DNA of 57,292 nt from Candidatus Avelusimicrobium stercoris. Its GTDB lineage: Bacteria > Elusimicrobiota > Elusimicrobia > Elusimicrobiales > Elusimicrobiaceae. Positions 7,111 to 14,997 of this stretch are shown piece after piece. The notes beneath the pieces are model-generated. The model saw only the letters and a list, made by a program, of their open reading frames with translations, was not told the origin of the DNA and ran no database searches. The stretch lies in NCBI GenBank assembly GCA_002432025.1, contig DJFE01000013.1:1-57292 (forward strand), read 5' to 3'. Both the position numbers and the translations under genes were made by a program. Every line of letters begins with the position of its first letter. Position 1 is the stretch's first letter.

Positions 7111-7314
7111 ATGAAAACGAACGAAAAAGAAGCTTTGAAAAAGAAAACGTTGGCCGAACTGAACGAAGCGCTCGGCAAAGCCCAAGAAAAGAAGTTCAAC
7201 CTTCTTTTCAAACACAGCACCACTCCCATCGCTAACCCGATGGAAATCAGAGCGGTCAGACGCGAAATTGCTCTTTTGCAAACGCTGATCAACCAGAAGA
7301 AAGAGCAAAAATAG
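7111..7314 (+). CDS. rpmC: 50S ribosomal protein L29
   Basis: L29 (67 residues) is a helical protein at the tunnel exit. The ending IRAVRREIALLQTLINQKK is the usual family motif. It starts 3 nt after rplP with no spacer for an independent ribosome binding site beyond AGAAGG. Confidence 0.94.
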   Translation: MKTNEKEALKKKTLAELNEALGKAQEKKFNLLFKHSTTPIANPMEIRAVRREIALLQTLINQKKEQK

Positions 7315-7325
7315 AGGTTTTAAAA

Positions 7326-7595
7326 ATGGAAAATCAAGAAACCCGTGCTAAAAGAAAGGTCCTCACCGGCGTGGTTGTGTCCGACAAAATGGACAAAACC
7401 CGCACCGTTGCGGTAGAACGCCTGGTTCACGACGACCGCTATGGCAAAACGCTCAAAAGAGCGGCCAAATTCCACGCGCACGATGAGGCCAACGAAAGCA
7501 AAATCGGCGACAAAGTGGAAATTATGAGCACCCGTCCCGTTTCCAAAACGACGAAATGGCGTGTTTCCAAGATTGTGGAAAAAGCCAGAGCTTAG
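7326..7595 (+). CDS. rpsQ: 30S ribosomal protein S17
   Basis: S17 (89 residues) is an OB-fold protein that binds the 5' domain of 16S rRNA. The sequence KVLTGVVVSDKMDKTRTVAVERLVHDDRYGK, followed by the basic KFHAHDE motif, identifies it. TAGAGGTTTT lies just upstream of the ATG. Confidence 0.97.
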   Translation: MENQETRAKRKVLTGVVVSDKMDKTRTVAVERLVHDDRYGKTLKRAAKFHAHDEANESKIGDKVEIMSTRPVSKTTKWRVSKIVEKARA

Positions 7596-7623
7596 TTTTT
7601 AAAAACTACGGAGTTATTAAAGT

Positions 7624-7992
7624 ATGATTCAATTAAGAAGCATAGTCAATGTGGCCGACAATTCCGGCGCGCGTAAAGTGCAATGCTTTAAAGTGCGCGG
7701 CGGCCACCACCGGGATATCGCAACTTTGGGAGATGTCGTGATGTGCTCCGTCAGAGATGCGATCCCTACCTCCGCCATTAAAAAAGGCGACGTAGTCCGC
7801 GCGGTAGTCGTTCGCGTGGCCCGCGAAAAAAGAAGAAAAGACGGTTCCTATATTCGTTTTGATGACAACGCTGTTTGCATCATCAACGATAACGGCGAAC
7901 CCAAAGGCACCCGTGTGTTCGGGCCCATTGCCAGAGAACTCAGAGAAAAGAACTTTTTGAAAATCATTTCCCTGGCTCCTGAGGTGGTATAG
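7624..7992 (+). CDS. rplN: 50S ribosomal protein L14
   Basis: L14 (122 residues) is a beta-barrel protein at the subunit interface. MIQLRSIVNVADNSGARKVQC and RPKGTRVFGPIARELR-type motifs are intact (here EPKGTRVFGPIARELREKNF). The length is exactly that of the family. Confidence 0.98.
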   Translation: MIQLRSIVNVADNSGARKVQCFKVRGGHHRDIATLGDVVMCSVRDAIPTSAIKKGDVVRAVVVRVAREKRRKDGSYIRFDDNAVCIINDNGEPKGTRVFGPIARELREKNFLKIISLAPEVV

Positions 7993-7995
7993 AGT

Positions 7996-8304
7996 ATGAT
8001 TATCAAGAAGAAAGATACCGTGCTGGTTTTGGCCGGCAAGGACAAAGGCAAGAAAGGCGAAGTGAAATCCGTCAACCCGGGCAAAAACAAAGTAGTAGTT
8101 GCCGGCGTGAATATGATTTCCAAACACACGAAGCCTACTCAAAATAAGCAAGGCGGCATCATTCAGATGGAAGCGGCGTTGGATGCTTCTAACGTAGCGG
8201 TCATCTGCGGTAAATGCAAAAAAGCGATGACGCCCAAAGTGCAAGTTTCGGCCGACGGTAAAAAAGTACGCGTTTGCCGCAAATGCAACGAGCCGATCAT
8301 TTAA
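7996..8304 (+). CDS. rplX: 50S ribosomal protein L24, zinc-ribbon form
   Basis: L24 (102 residues) is an assembly initiator. The KOW motif appears in DTVLVLAGKDKGKKGEV. The C-terminal part carries CGKCKKAM and VCRKCNEP, a four-Cys zinc ribbon present in many but not all bacterial L24 proteins. It begins 3 nt after rplN. Confidence 0.97.
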   Translation: MIIKKKDTVLVLAGKDKGKKGEVKSVNPGKNKVVVAGVNMISKHTKPTQNKQGGIIQMEAALDASNVAVICGKCKKAMTPKVQVSADGKKVRVCRKCNEPII

Positions 8305-8319
8305 TCCAGGTAAGAGAAA

Positions 8320-8916
8320 ATGACTAAGAAAGAAACGAAAAACGTAACGAAGGCGCCCGAGGGATATACTCCCCGCTTGCAGGCCCTTTATAAAGAAAAA
8401 GTGCTTCCGGCCTTGCTCAAAGATATGGGTGTAAAGAGCCCGATGGCTGCGCCGAAACTCACGAAAATCGTGATCAACATCGGTGTAAAAGATGCCCGTG
8501 AAGACATTAAAGCGTTGGAAGTGGCCAAAGAAGATTTGACCGCCATCGCTGGTCAGGCTGCCCAAGTAAGACGCGCCAAAAAATCCATCTCTAACTTCAA
8601 GCTTAGAGAAGGTATGCCTATCGGCGTGCGCGTAACGCTGCGCGGTGCGAGAATGTATGAATTTATGGAACGCTTCATTATGATCGCCTGCCCCCGTATC
8701 CGCGACTTCCAGGGTTTCAACCCGAGTTTTGACGGTAAAGGCAACTTGAACCTGGGTATTAAAGAACATTATATTTTCCCGGAAATTGATGTGGAAAAAT
8801 CACCCAAAGCCCACGGTATGAACATTACGTTCGTTACCACGGCCGGCAACGATAAAGGCGGTCGCCTGCTCATGGATTATATGGGTATGCCCTTCCGCAA
8901 ATCGGCTACTAAATAA
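8320..8916 (+). CDS. rplE: 50S ribosomal protein L5
   Basis: L5 (198 residues) binds 5S rRNA in the central protuberance. PRLQALYKEKVLPALL, KSISNFKLREGMPIGVRVTLRG and CPRIRDFQGF are classic motifs. An N-terminal extension of about 12 charged residues precedes the core; the usual length is near 180. Confidence 0.97.
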   Translation: MTKKETKNVTKAPEGYTPRLQALYKEKVLPALLKDMGVKSPMAAPKLTKIVINIGVKDAREDIKALEVAKEDLTAIAGQAAQVRRAKKSISNFKLREGMPIGVRVTLRGARMYEFMERFIMIACPRIRDFQGFNPSFDGKGNLNLGIKEHYIFPEIDVEKSPKAHGMNITFVTTAGNDKGGRLLMDYMGMPFRKSATK

Positions 8917-8931
8917 GAGGACTAAAACTTT

Positions 8932-9117
8932 ATGGCTACTAAAGCATGGGTTGCAAAAATGGCTAAGGACCAAAAGTTCGCCGTGCGCTATCACAACAGA
9001 TGCCAAATCTGTGGCCGCGCAAGAGGTTACTACCGCGACTTCGGTCTCTGCCGTATCTGCCTGAGAAAGATGGCACACCAGGGTTTAATCCCGGGTCTTA
9101 GAAAATCGAGCTGGTAA
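8932..9117 (+). CDS. rpsZ: 30S ribosomal protein S14, zinc-binding type
   Basis: S14 (61 residues) is the short type Z form with CQICGR...CRICLRK, a four-Cys zinc site. The ending RKMAHQGLIPGLRKSSW is typical. The 71 nt that follow are unusually long for this operon and hold the odd segment described at 9118-9188. Confidence 0.97.
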   Translation: MATKAWVAKMAKDQKFAVRYHNRCQICGRARGYYRDFGLCRICLRKMAHQGLIPGLRKSSW

Positions 9118-9188
9118 TTTACAGGAGGAGGTATCGCTTTCGGGCCAACTCCGCAACAGGAAAGTGGCTTGGGACGATAACCTAGAAT
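9118..9188 (+). other. rpsH leader with L4-like coding scrap and a possible bridged ribosome binding site
   Basis: A very strong Shine-Dalgarno run AGGAGGAGG (9123-9131) lies 57 nt before the rpsH ATG. TATCG (9132-9136) pairs with CGATA (9175-9179); removing this hairpin leaves a 9-nt spacing to the ATG. In the frame of rpsZ, the segment encodes TGGGIAFGPTPQQESGLGR and a stop. GGIAFGPTP equals residues 85-93 of L4 in this window, and the differing bases are all third positions. The segment may be a scrap of a diverged rplD, a regulatory site, or both. Confidence 0.5.
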
Positions 9189-9581
9189 ATGGATCCAATC
9201 GCAGATTTCTTAACCAGAATAAGAAACGCCAATATGAAGAAAAAAGAAAAAGTGGATATCCCTTTTTCTAAAATCAAAACCGAAATTGCGCGCATCCTCA
9301 AAGAAGAAGGATACATCGCCAATTTCAAAGCCGTCCACAACGAAACCAAGGGCGGCGTGGTAAGAGTATTTTTGAAATACACGCCGGAAAACGAATGCGT
9401 AATCCAGGGCCTCAAAAGAGTGTCCAAACCGGGTTCCCGCGTATATAGCGCTTACAACAATATTCCGAAAGTTCGCGGCGCTTTTGGTATTTCTATTCTT
9501 TCCACTTCCAAAGGCTTAATGACCGACGCGCAAGCCAAAGCCGCCAAAATCGGCGGTGAACTTTTGTGCCAGGTCTGGTAA
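9189..9581 (+). CDS. rpsH: 30S ribosomal protein S8
   Basis: S8 (130 residues) binds the central domain of 16S rRNA. MDPIADFLTRIRNA and the C-terminal GISILSTSKGLMTDAQAKAAKIGGELLCQVW are diagnostic. In E. coli, S8 represses the spc operon by binding its mRNA. No Shine-Dalgarno sequence lies directly before this ATG; the nearest strong one is across the hairpin at 9132-9179. Confidence 0.97.
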   Translation: MDPIADFLTRIRNANMKKKEKVDIPFSKIKTEIARILKEEGYIANFKAVHNETKGGVVRVFLKYTPENECVIQGLKRVSKPGSRVYSAYNNIPKVRGAFGISILSTSKGLMTDAQAKAAKIGGELLCQVW

Positions 9582-9590
9582 GGGGGGAAT

Positions 9591-10142
9591 ATGAGCAGAA
9601 TCGGTAAAAAAATTATCAATATTCCCGCTAAAACCAAAGTGGAAATTAAAGAGAACATCATCACTGCCACCGGCGCTTTGGGCACCTTGTCCTACACCGT
9701 GCCGGAAGGCGTAACCCCGAAATTGGACGGGGCCGTGTTGACCTTCTCCATCCCGGAAAACCGTGTGAAAGAACTCAACGCTATCCACGGCACCACCCGC
9801 GCGAACGTCTTCAATATTATTGAAGGTGTTACGAACGGTTTCTCCAAAACCTTGGAAATCAACGGTTTGGGTTACCGTGCGAACGTGGCCGGACAAAAAC
9901 TCAATTTGGAATTGGGTTTCTCTCACCCCGTCAATTTGGATATCCCCGCTGGCCTTACGGTCGTGGTGGATCCGAAATCCGGCGCGGTAACGATTAAAGG
10001 CAGCGATAAGTTCAAAGTGGGCGATTTCGCGGCCAAAATCAGAAGAATCAGACCTCCGGAACCCTACAAAGGCAGCGGTATTAAATACCAGGGCGAACAC
10101 ATTGCCCGCAAAGCCGGTAAGACTGCGGCGGGAGGTAAATAA
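9591..10142 (+). CDS. rplF: 50S ribosomal protein L6
   Basis: L6 (183 residues) lies near the sarcin-ricin loop. MSRIGKKIINIPAKTKVEI and the ending IRRIRPPEPYKGSGIKYQGE are family hallmarks. GGGGGGAAT provides a strong ribosome binding site. Confidence 0.98.
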   Translation: MSRIGKKIINIPAKTKVEIKENIITATGALGTLSYTVPEGVTPKLDGAVLTFSIPENRVKELNAIHGTTRANVFNIIEGVTNGFSKTLEINGLGYRANVAGQKLNLELGFSHPVNLDIPAGLTVVVDPKSGAVTIKGSDKFKVGDFAAKIRRIRPPEPYKGSGIKYQGEHIARKAGKTAAGGK

Positions 10143-10144
10143 TT

Positions 10145-10510
10145 ATGGCTACTAAGCAAGAAAGATATCAATTCAGAAAGGACCGCAGCCGCGGCCACCT
10201 GTTGAAAAACGGTGCACACCGCCCGCGCCTTTCGGTGTACAGAAGCTTGAAATACATCTATGCCCAAATTATTGACGACAACACCCACAGCACGTTAGTG
10301 TCTGCCACGACGTTGTCCAAAGAATTTGAAGGCAAGTTTGACACCTCCGCCAAGAGTATTGAAGCCGCCAAGGCCTTGGGCGCTGCTATTGCCAAGAAAG
10401 CGCTTGAAAAAGGTATCAGCGAAGTAATGTTTGACCGCGGCGGACGCGTGTACCACGGCAGAATTAAAGCGCTTGCTGATTCCGCCAGAGAAGCAGGATT
10501 GAAATTCTAA
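10145..10510 (+). CDS. rplR: 50S ribosomal protein L18
   Basis: L18 (121 residues) binds 5S rRNA. The motifs GAHRPRLSVYRSLKYIYAQIIDD and VMFDRGGRVYHGRIKALADSAREAGLKF are typical. It starts 2 nt after the rplF stop with GGGAGG in the end of rplF. Confidence 0.97.
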   Translation: MATKQERYQFRKDRSRGHLLKNGAHRPRLSVYRSLKYIYAQIIDDNTHSTLVSATTLSKEFEGKFDTSAKSIEAAKALGAAIAKKALEKGISEVMFDRGGRVYHGRIKALADSAREAGLKF

Positions 10511-10524
10511 GACAGGTGAATTTA

Positions 10525-11127
10525 ATGTCCAATGAAACGCTAGTTAAAAGCGATAACAGAAAAGAAGCGAAAGGCAAAAGAGCCGAGTTTCAAAAAGCAA
10601 GACCGCTCGCCGAAGGCAAAACGACGGTCATCCACGTAGCCAGAACGGCCAAGGTAGTAAAGGGCGGTAAACGCTTTGGTTTCCGCGCGTTGGTCGTGGT
10701 CGGTAACGGTATGGGCAAAGTGGGCGTTGCTATTGGCAAGGCAAACCAGGTTCAGTTGGCTATCGCCAAGGCTGAATCTCACGCGAGAAAACATATGATT
10801 ACGTTCCCGATCGTGGGCGAAACGATTCCGCACGAAACCATCGGCAAGTTCGGTGCTTCTTCCGTGTGGATGAAACCCGCGGCCCCCGGTACCGGTGTAA
10901 TCGCCGGCAGCGGTGTGCGCCTCTTGTTTGAAGCCGCCGGTATCAAAGACGTGCTCGCCAAGAGTTTGGGCAGTTGCAATCCTTGCAACCTCGTGTATGC
11001 CACTATGGAAGCGTTCAAACAACTCAAAAGCAAAGAAGCTGTGAACGTTATCCGCGGCAAGGCTGAAAAAGCCGCCGCCGAAGCCCCGAAAGCCGAAGCG
11101 CCCGTTGAAGCAGCCAAGGCCGAATAG
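10525..11127 (+). CDS. rpsE: 30S ribosomal protein S5
   Basis: S5 (200 residues) helps set decoding accuracy. The double-stranded RNA-binding fold has RFGFRALVVVGNGMGKVGVAIGKA; the C-terminal half has PGTGVIAGSGVRLLFEAAGI. The ATG at 10525 is preferred over the upstream GTG at 10516, because AGGTGA then serves as its ribosome binding site. A tail of about 25 Ala/Glu/Lys/Pro residues ends the protein. rpmD, which normally follows, is absent. Confidence 0.97.
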   Translation: MSNETLVKSDNRKEAKGKRAEFQKARPLAEGKTTVIHVARTAKVVKGGKRFGFRALVVVGNGMGKVGVAIGKANQVQLAIAKAESHARKHMITFPIVGETIPHETIGKFGASSVWMKPAAPGTGVIAGSGVRLLFEAAGIKDVLAKSLGSCNPCNLVYATMEAFKQLKSKEAVNVIRGKAEKAAAEAPKAEAPVEAAKAE

Positions 11128-11145
11128 TTTTGTGGAGAGAATAAA

Positions 11146-11607
11146 ATGGTAACTTTAAATAAACTTTTCCCTAAACATGGGTCTAGAAAAGCCAAAAGAC
11201 GCTTGGGCCTCGGCCCGGGCTCTGGTTTGGGCAACTACTGCACCAAAGGTATGAAAGGGCAGACTTCCCGCTCCGGTAACAGCCGTAAGGAAAGCAAAGA
11301 AGGCGGTCAGATGCCTCTTATCCGCCACACGCCGAAAAGCGGTTTTTCCAATAAAGACTTTGCCAGACGTTACGATTATGTAAACCTTGGCTCTTTGGAA
11401 AAAGCGTTTGCGGCCGGTGCGGAAGTAACCCCCGAAGCCTTGAAGAAAGCGGGCATCATCCACGATGTTACCCGTGTCAAAGTGTTGGCTAACGGCGCTT
11501 TGACCAAGGCCTTGAAAGTGTCTGCTCACGGTTTTTCTGCCACCGCCAAAGCGGCGATTGAAAAAGCCGGCGGCACCGTAACCGTGCTTGAACAGAAGAC
11601 CAAATAA
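11146..11607 (+). CDS. rplO: 50S ribosomal protein L15
   Basis: L15 (153 residues) has the Gly/Arg/Lys-rich N-terminal arm (KRRLGLGPGSGLG...KGQTSRSGN), followed by GGQMPLIRHTPKSGF. It directly follows rpsE. The stop overlaps the secY start as TAATG. Confidence 0.97.
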   Translation: MVTLNKLFPKHGSRKAKRRLGLGPGSGLGNYCTKGMKGQTSRSGNSRKESKEGGQMPLIRHTPKSGFSNKDFARRYDYVNLGSLEKAFAAGAEVTPEALKKAGIIHDVTRVKVLANGALTKALKVSAHGFSATAKAAIEKAGGTVTVLEQKTK

Positions 11608-12941
11608 TGGCTAACAACACAGTTGCAAATATCTTTAACGCCCCCGAACTCAAGAAGAGACTCCTCTTCTTGATCGGGGCGTTGGCTGTTTTCCGGATTG
11701 CGGCCGCAATCCCAATACCCGGTATCAATGCGGATGTTTTGAAACAACTCTTTGCTGCCCACCAGAACGGTATTTTAGGTTTTATGAATATCTTCTCGGG
11801 CGGTGCGTTGGGTAAATTCTCCATTTTGGCCTTGGGTATTATGCCGTACATCAACGCGTCCATTATTATGGGGCTTGTTCGCGGGGCGCATATTTTCCCT
11901 GCGTTGGACAGAATGCATAAAGAGGGCGAATCCGGCAGAAGAAAAGAAAACCAGATTACCCGTATTTTTGCACTGTTCCTGGCCGTTTTGCAAGGCGCTA
12001 TGATGACCTTCGCCATCACGAAAGTGGAAGGCGCAGGCGGCGTATCGGCGGTAGTCAATCCGTCGTTTATGTTTTTTGTAACCACCGTGCTGACCCTCGC
12101 GGCCGGTACGATGTTTGTTATGTGGTTAGGCGAACAGATTACGGAAAAAGGGGTGGGCAACGGTATTTCGCTCATCATTTTTGCCGGCATCGTGGACCGC
12201 TTGCCCAGTGCCATTATGGAAGTCGTCAACCGCGTAAAAACGGACGAAATGGACTTCTTTATGGCCTTGGTAATCTTTGGTGCGGCGATTGTAATTACCG
12301 CGTTAGTGGTATGGCTGGAAACGGCCCAGCGCCAAATCCCGGTTCAGTACGCCAAACGCCAGGTGGGGAATAAAACGTATGGCGGCCAGACCAGTTATCT
12401 GCCGCTTAAAATTGACCAGAGCGGCGTGATTGCTGTAATCTTTGCGTCCTCTGTTATTTCCTTGCCGCTGACGATTGCCAGTTTTAACCAGGAAGCCCCG
12501 TGGGCGCAGAAACTGTTGGAAGCGATGAACCGCAGCAACGGTTGGTATATGTTAATTTTCTCCGCGCTCATTATTTTCTTCTGCTATTTCTACAATTCTA
12601 TGACGATTAACCCGTCCGACTTGGCAGATAATATGAAGAAATGGGGTGGCTTTATCCCGGGTATTCGCCCCGGGGAACCGACCAAAAACTACATTGAGTG
12701 GGTAATGAACCGCTTGACGTTCTGCGGTGCCATCTTTGTATGTTTGGTGGCCGTCTTGCCGGATTTCTTCCGTGCGGAATTTAACGTGGACTTTTACTTC
12801 GGCGGTACGGCTCTGCTCATCGTCGTCGGCGTCGCGTTGGATACCGTCGGTCAAATCCAAGCCCATCTTTTGGCCCGCAATTACGAGCCGTTGATGAAGG
12901 GCAGCAAGAGGATTAAAGGCCGCTGGTTCAACGTCCAGTAA
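11607..12941 (+). CDS. secY: Preprotein translocase subunit SecY
   Basis: SecY forms the membrane channel for Sec export. The 444 residues contain ten hydrophobic segments. The second segment includes the plug region (FSGGALGKFSILALGIMPYINASI), and the C-terminus has IRPGEPTKNYIEWVMNRLTF. The start overlaps the rplO stop by one base, so translation is probably coupled. A long hairpin follows the gene. Confidence 0.98.
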   Translation: MANNTVANIFNAPELKKRLLFLIGALAVFRIAAAIPIPGINADVLKQLFAAHQNGILGFMNIFSGGALGKFSILALGIMPYINASIIMGLVRGAHIFPALDRMHKEGESGRRKENQITRIFALFLAVLQGAMMTFAITKVEGAGGVSAVVNPSFMFFVTTVLTLAAGTMFVMWLGEQITEKGVGNGISLIIFAGIVDRLPSAIMEVVNRVKTDEMDFFMALVIFGAAIVITALVVWLETAQRQIPVQYAKRQVGNKTYGGQTSYLPLKIDQSGVIAVIFASSVISLPLTIASFNQEAPWAQKLLEAMNRSNGWYMLIFSALIIFFCYFYNSMTINPSDLADNMKKWGGFIPGIRPGEPTKNYIEWVMNRLTFCGAIFVCLVAVLPDFFRAEFNVDFYFGGTALLIVVGVALDTVGQIQAHLLARNYEPLMKGSKRIKGRWFNVQ

Positions 12942-12947
12942 TTTCGT

Positions 12948-13036
12948 ATTTTTGGGGGATTTCGGTGTTGCCCCTTCTTTCGCATAGCAGGTATAGTATG
13001 CTTCAAGAAGGTGCGCCTAGAAATCCCCTCAAAAAT
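12948..13036. other. Long near-perfect hairpin between secY and adk
   Basis: ATTTTTG plus GGGGATTTC (12948-12963) pairs with GAAATCCCC and CAAAAAT (13020-13036) with one bulged T. Inside, CCTTCTT pairs with AAGAAGG and GCATA with TATGC, giving one 89-nt hairpin. No T-run follows, so it is not a classic terminator. It may be an RNA processing site, a regulatory element or a small inverted-repeat element. The remaining 13037-13183 is AT-rich with no clear promoter. Confidence 0.6.
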
Positions 13037-13183
13037 CCAAAATTACTCATTAAGTTTTGAGTTTCCTCAAAATCTTAAAAAATTAGTATTAGTTGCTTGG
13101 TTTGTATTTTTCGCAAATTATTTTGTGTTTGGCTCCATAGGGGCGAAACGCAAAGTAGTTTGAAAGACAGGAAGGATTTTAAC

Positions 13184-13822
13184 GTGAATATTGTTTTAAT
13201 GGGCTGCCCGGGTGCCGGTAAAGGCACGCAGTCGGCCAAATTGCAGGATGAATTTCAGTTGAAGCATATTTCCACCGGGGATGTTCTCCGTGCGGAAATT
13301 GCTTCCGGTTCCGAACTCGGCAAAAAGATTTCCGGTATTATTGAAAACGGAAACTTGGTGCCGGACGAACTGATGATTTCTATGTTGGAAAACATTGTCA
13401 AATCTACCGATAAAGGTATCATTTTTGACGGGTTTCCCCGCACGGTGGCGCAGGCCGAAGCGTTGGATGCAATGATGAAACGCCTCGGGCGCGAAATTAC
13501 GGAAGTAATTATGATTGACTTGCCGGAAAGCGAAGTCGTCAGCCGCATTACCTCCCGCCGCCAATGCAAAAAATGCGGTGCCATTTTGCACGTCAATCCG
13601 GAAGCCCCGCTTACCAAATGCCCGGCTTGCGGTGGTGAATTATACACCCGTGCAGACGATACCGCCGAACACGTTAAACGCCGCTTGGAAGTGTATCACA
13701 ACGATACCTTGCCGGTAAAGAATTATTACTTGAACAGCGGTAAATACGTAGAAATCAAGGGTAACCAAACCCCCGAAAAAGTTTTTGAAGACATTGTAAA
13801 TGTCATCAAGAAGGCAAAATGA
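13184..13822 (+). CDS. adk: Adenylate kinase, zinc-LID form
   Basis: Adk interconverts ATP plus AMP and two ADP. The GTG start gives VNIVLMGCPGAGKGTQSAKL, with the P-loop at residues 7-15; GGAAGG lies 10 nt upstream. A longer reading from 13097 would add about 29 residues unlike any Adk and is rejected. The LID domain has CKKCGAIL...CPACGGEL, a four-Cys zinc site. At 212 residues it has the full bacterial length. The stop overlaps map by 4 nt (ATGA). Confidence 0.96.
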   Translation: MNIVLMGCPGAGKGTQSAKLQDEFQLKHISTGDVLRAEIASGSELGKKISGIIENGNLVPDELMISMLENIVKSTDKGIIFDGFPRTVAQAEALDAMMKRLGREITEVIMIDLPESEVVSRITSRRQCKKCGAILHVNPEAPLTKCPACGGELYTRADDTAEHVKRRLEVYHNDTLPVKNYYLNSGKYVEIKGNQTPEKVFEDIVNVIKKAK

Positions 13823-14571
13823 TTGAAGTAAAAAACGATAGCGAACTCCAAAAGATGCGTGAAGCCGGTAAAGTAACGGCGGCGGTCCTCAAACTGATGA
13901 CCGAACTCGTGAAACCGGGTATCTCCACGCTGGAATTGGACGCCGCGGCCGAAAAGACGATCCGCTCCTTCGGGGCGACGCCGCTCTTTCTCGGTTATTA
14001 TGGCTTTCCGGGCACCATTTGCGCTTCCGTAAATGAAGAAGTCGTGCACGGAATCCCAAAAAAAGATAGAATATTAAAGAGTGGTGATATTATCAGTATA
14101 GATACAGGGGCCCGCCTTGACGGCTTCTGTTCTGATGCCGCAATCACCCTCGGCGTGGGAGAAGTTTCTGACGAAGCCCAAAGACTGATGGATGTTACCA
14201 AAAAGTCTTTATATAAGGCAATCGGGCAAGTCAAACCCGGCAAACGTCTTGGCGACGTGGAGCACGCGGTGGAAACTTTTGCCAAGCAAAACGGCGTAGG
14301 CGTCGTGCGTGATTACTGCGGGCACGGTATTGGCCGCAATATGCACGAAGAGCCCAGTATCCCGAACTTCGGCAGACCGGGCACGGGGCCGCTCTTGGAA
14401 AAGGGTATGGTCCTGGCAATAGAACCTATGCTTACTGCGGGAACTTATAGAGTCAGGGAGTTGGATGACGGTTGGACCGTGGTTACGGCGGACGGTAAGT
14501 ATGCCGCCCACTTTGAACACACGGTGGCCGTTACGGCTAACGGCAGTGAAATTTTCACGGCCTTTGAATAA
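13819..14571 (+). CDS. map: Methionine aminopeptidase, type I
   Basis: Map removes the N-terminal Met from nascent proteins. The 250 residues carry the dinuclear metal ligands: Asp in SIDTGARLDGF, Asp in SDAAITL, His in CGHGIGRNMHEEP, Glu in VLAIEPM and Glu in HFEHTVAV. It overlaps adk by 4 nt, the classical secY-adk-map order of many non-proteobacteria. Confidence 0.97.
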   Translation: MIEVKNDSELQKMREAGKVTAAVLKLMTELVKPGISTLELDAAAEKTIRSFGATPLFLGYYGFPGTICASVNEEVVHGIPKKDRILKSGDIISIDTGARLDGFCSDAAITLGVGEVSDEAQRLMDVTKKSLYKAIGQVKPGKRLGDVEHAVETFAKQNGVGVVRDYCGHGIGRNMHEEPSIPNFGRPGTGPLLEKGMVLAIEPMLTAGTYRVRELDDGWTVVTADGKYAAHFEHTVAVTANGSEIFTAFE

Positions 14572-14649
14572 TCTCACGCTGGCGCTTTTTGGATGGTTCA
14601 AAAGGGCGCGGCGGATGTTTGTTCTAAATTTATCCGAACTCGGAGTCGT

Positions 14650-14862
14650 ATGAGCGATAAGATAGAAATTGAAGGTAAAGTCTTGGAATCGCTGCCCAAT
14701 GCGATGTTTAAAATTGAAATACCGGGCGGCAAAATTATTCTGGGACATATATCCGGCAAAATGAGAGTTCATCATATAAGAATTCTACCGGGCGACAAGG
14801 TCAGACTGGAATTGTCTCCTTACGATTTGACCCGCGGCAGAATAACTTATAGGGAGAAATAA
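14650..14862 (+). CDS. infA: Translation initiation factor IF-1
   Basis: IF-1 (70 residues) occupies the A site during initiation. The OB-fold sequence MSDKIEIEGKVLESLPNAMF...GHISGKMRVHHIRILPGDKV is typical. The ATG at 14650 follows CGGAG; an earlier in-frame ATG would add 19 unrelated residues. The 78 nt after map hold no visible gene. rpmJ begins at the base after the stop. Confidence 0.96.
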   Translation: MSDKIEIEGKVLESLPNAMFKIEIPGGKIILGHISGKMRVHHIRILPGDKVRLELSPYDLTRGRITYREK

Positions 14863-14976
14863 ATGAAAGTCAGAGCCAGTGTAAAAAAGATATGTCAGAA
14901 ATGCAAAATCATTAAGCGCAACGGCGTAGTCCGTGTGGTTTGCGAAGTCGCGAAGCACAAACAACGCCAAGGTTAA
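14863..14976 (+). CDS. rpmJ: 50S ribosomal protein L36, zinc-binding form
   Basis: The 37-residue protein MKVRASVKKICQKCKIIKR... has the zinc ligands Cys11, Cys14, Cys27 and His32 (the C+ form). Its ATG immediately follows the infA stop codon; AGGGAG within the end of infA is the ribosome binding site. Confidence 0.97.
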   Translation: MKVRASVKKICQKCKIIKRNGVVRVVCEVAKHKQRQG

Positions 14977-14997
14977 TTTAAGGAGTTTTAGAAGAAT

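Noticed and set aside
5985..8769. Long open frames on the minus strand across rpsC-rplE
   Set aside because: They lie wholly opposite strongly conserved ribosomal genes, encode His/Phe-rich sequence with no recognisable domain, and are codon-bias shadows.
13097..13183. Upstream extension of adk
   Set aside because: The added 29 residues match no Adk, and GGAAGG sits correctly before the GTG at 13184.
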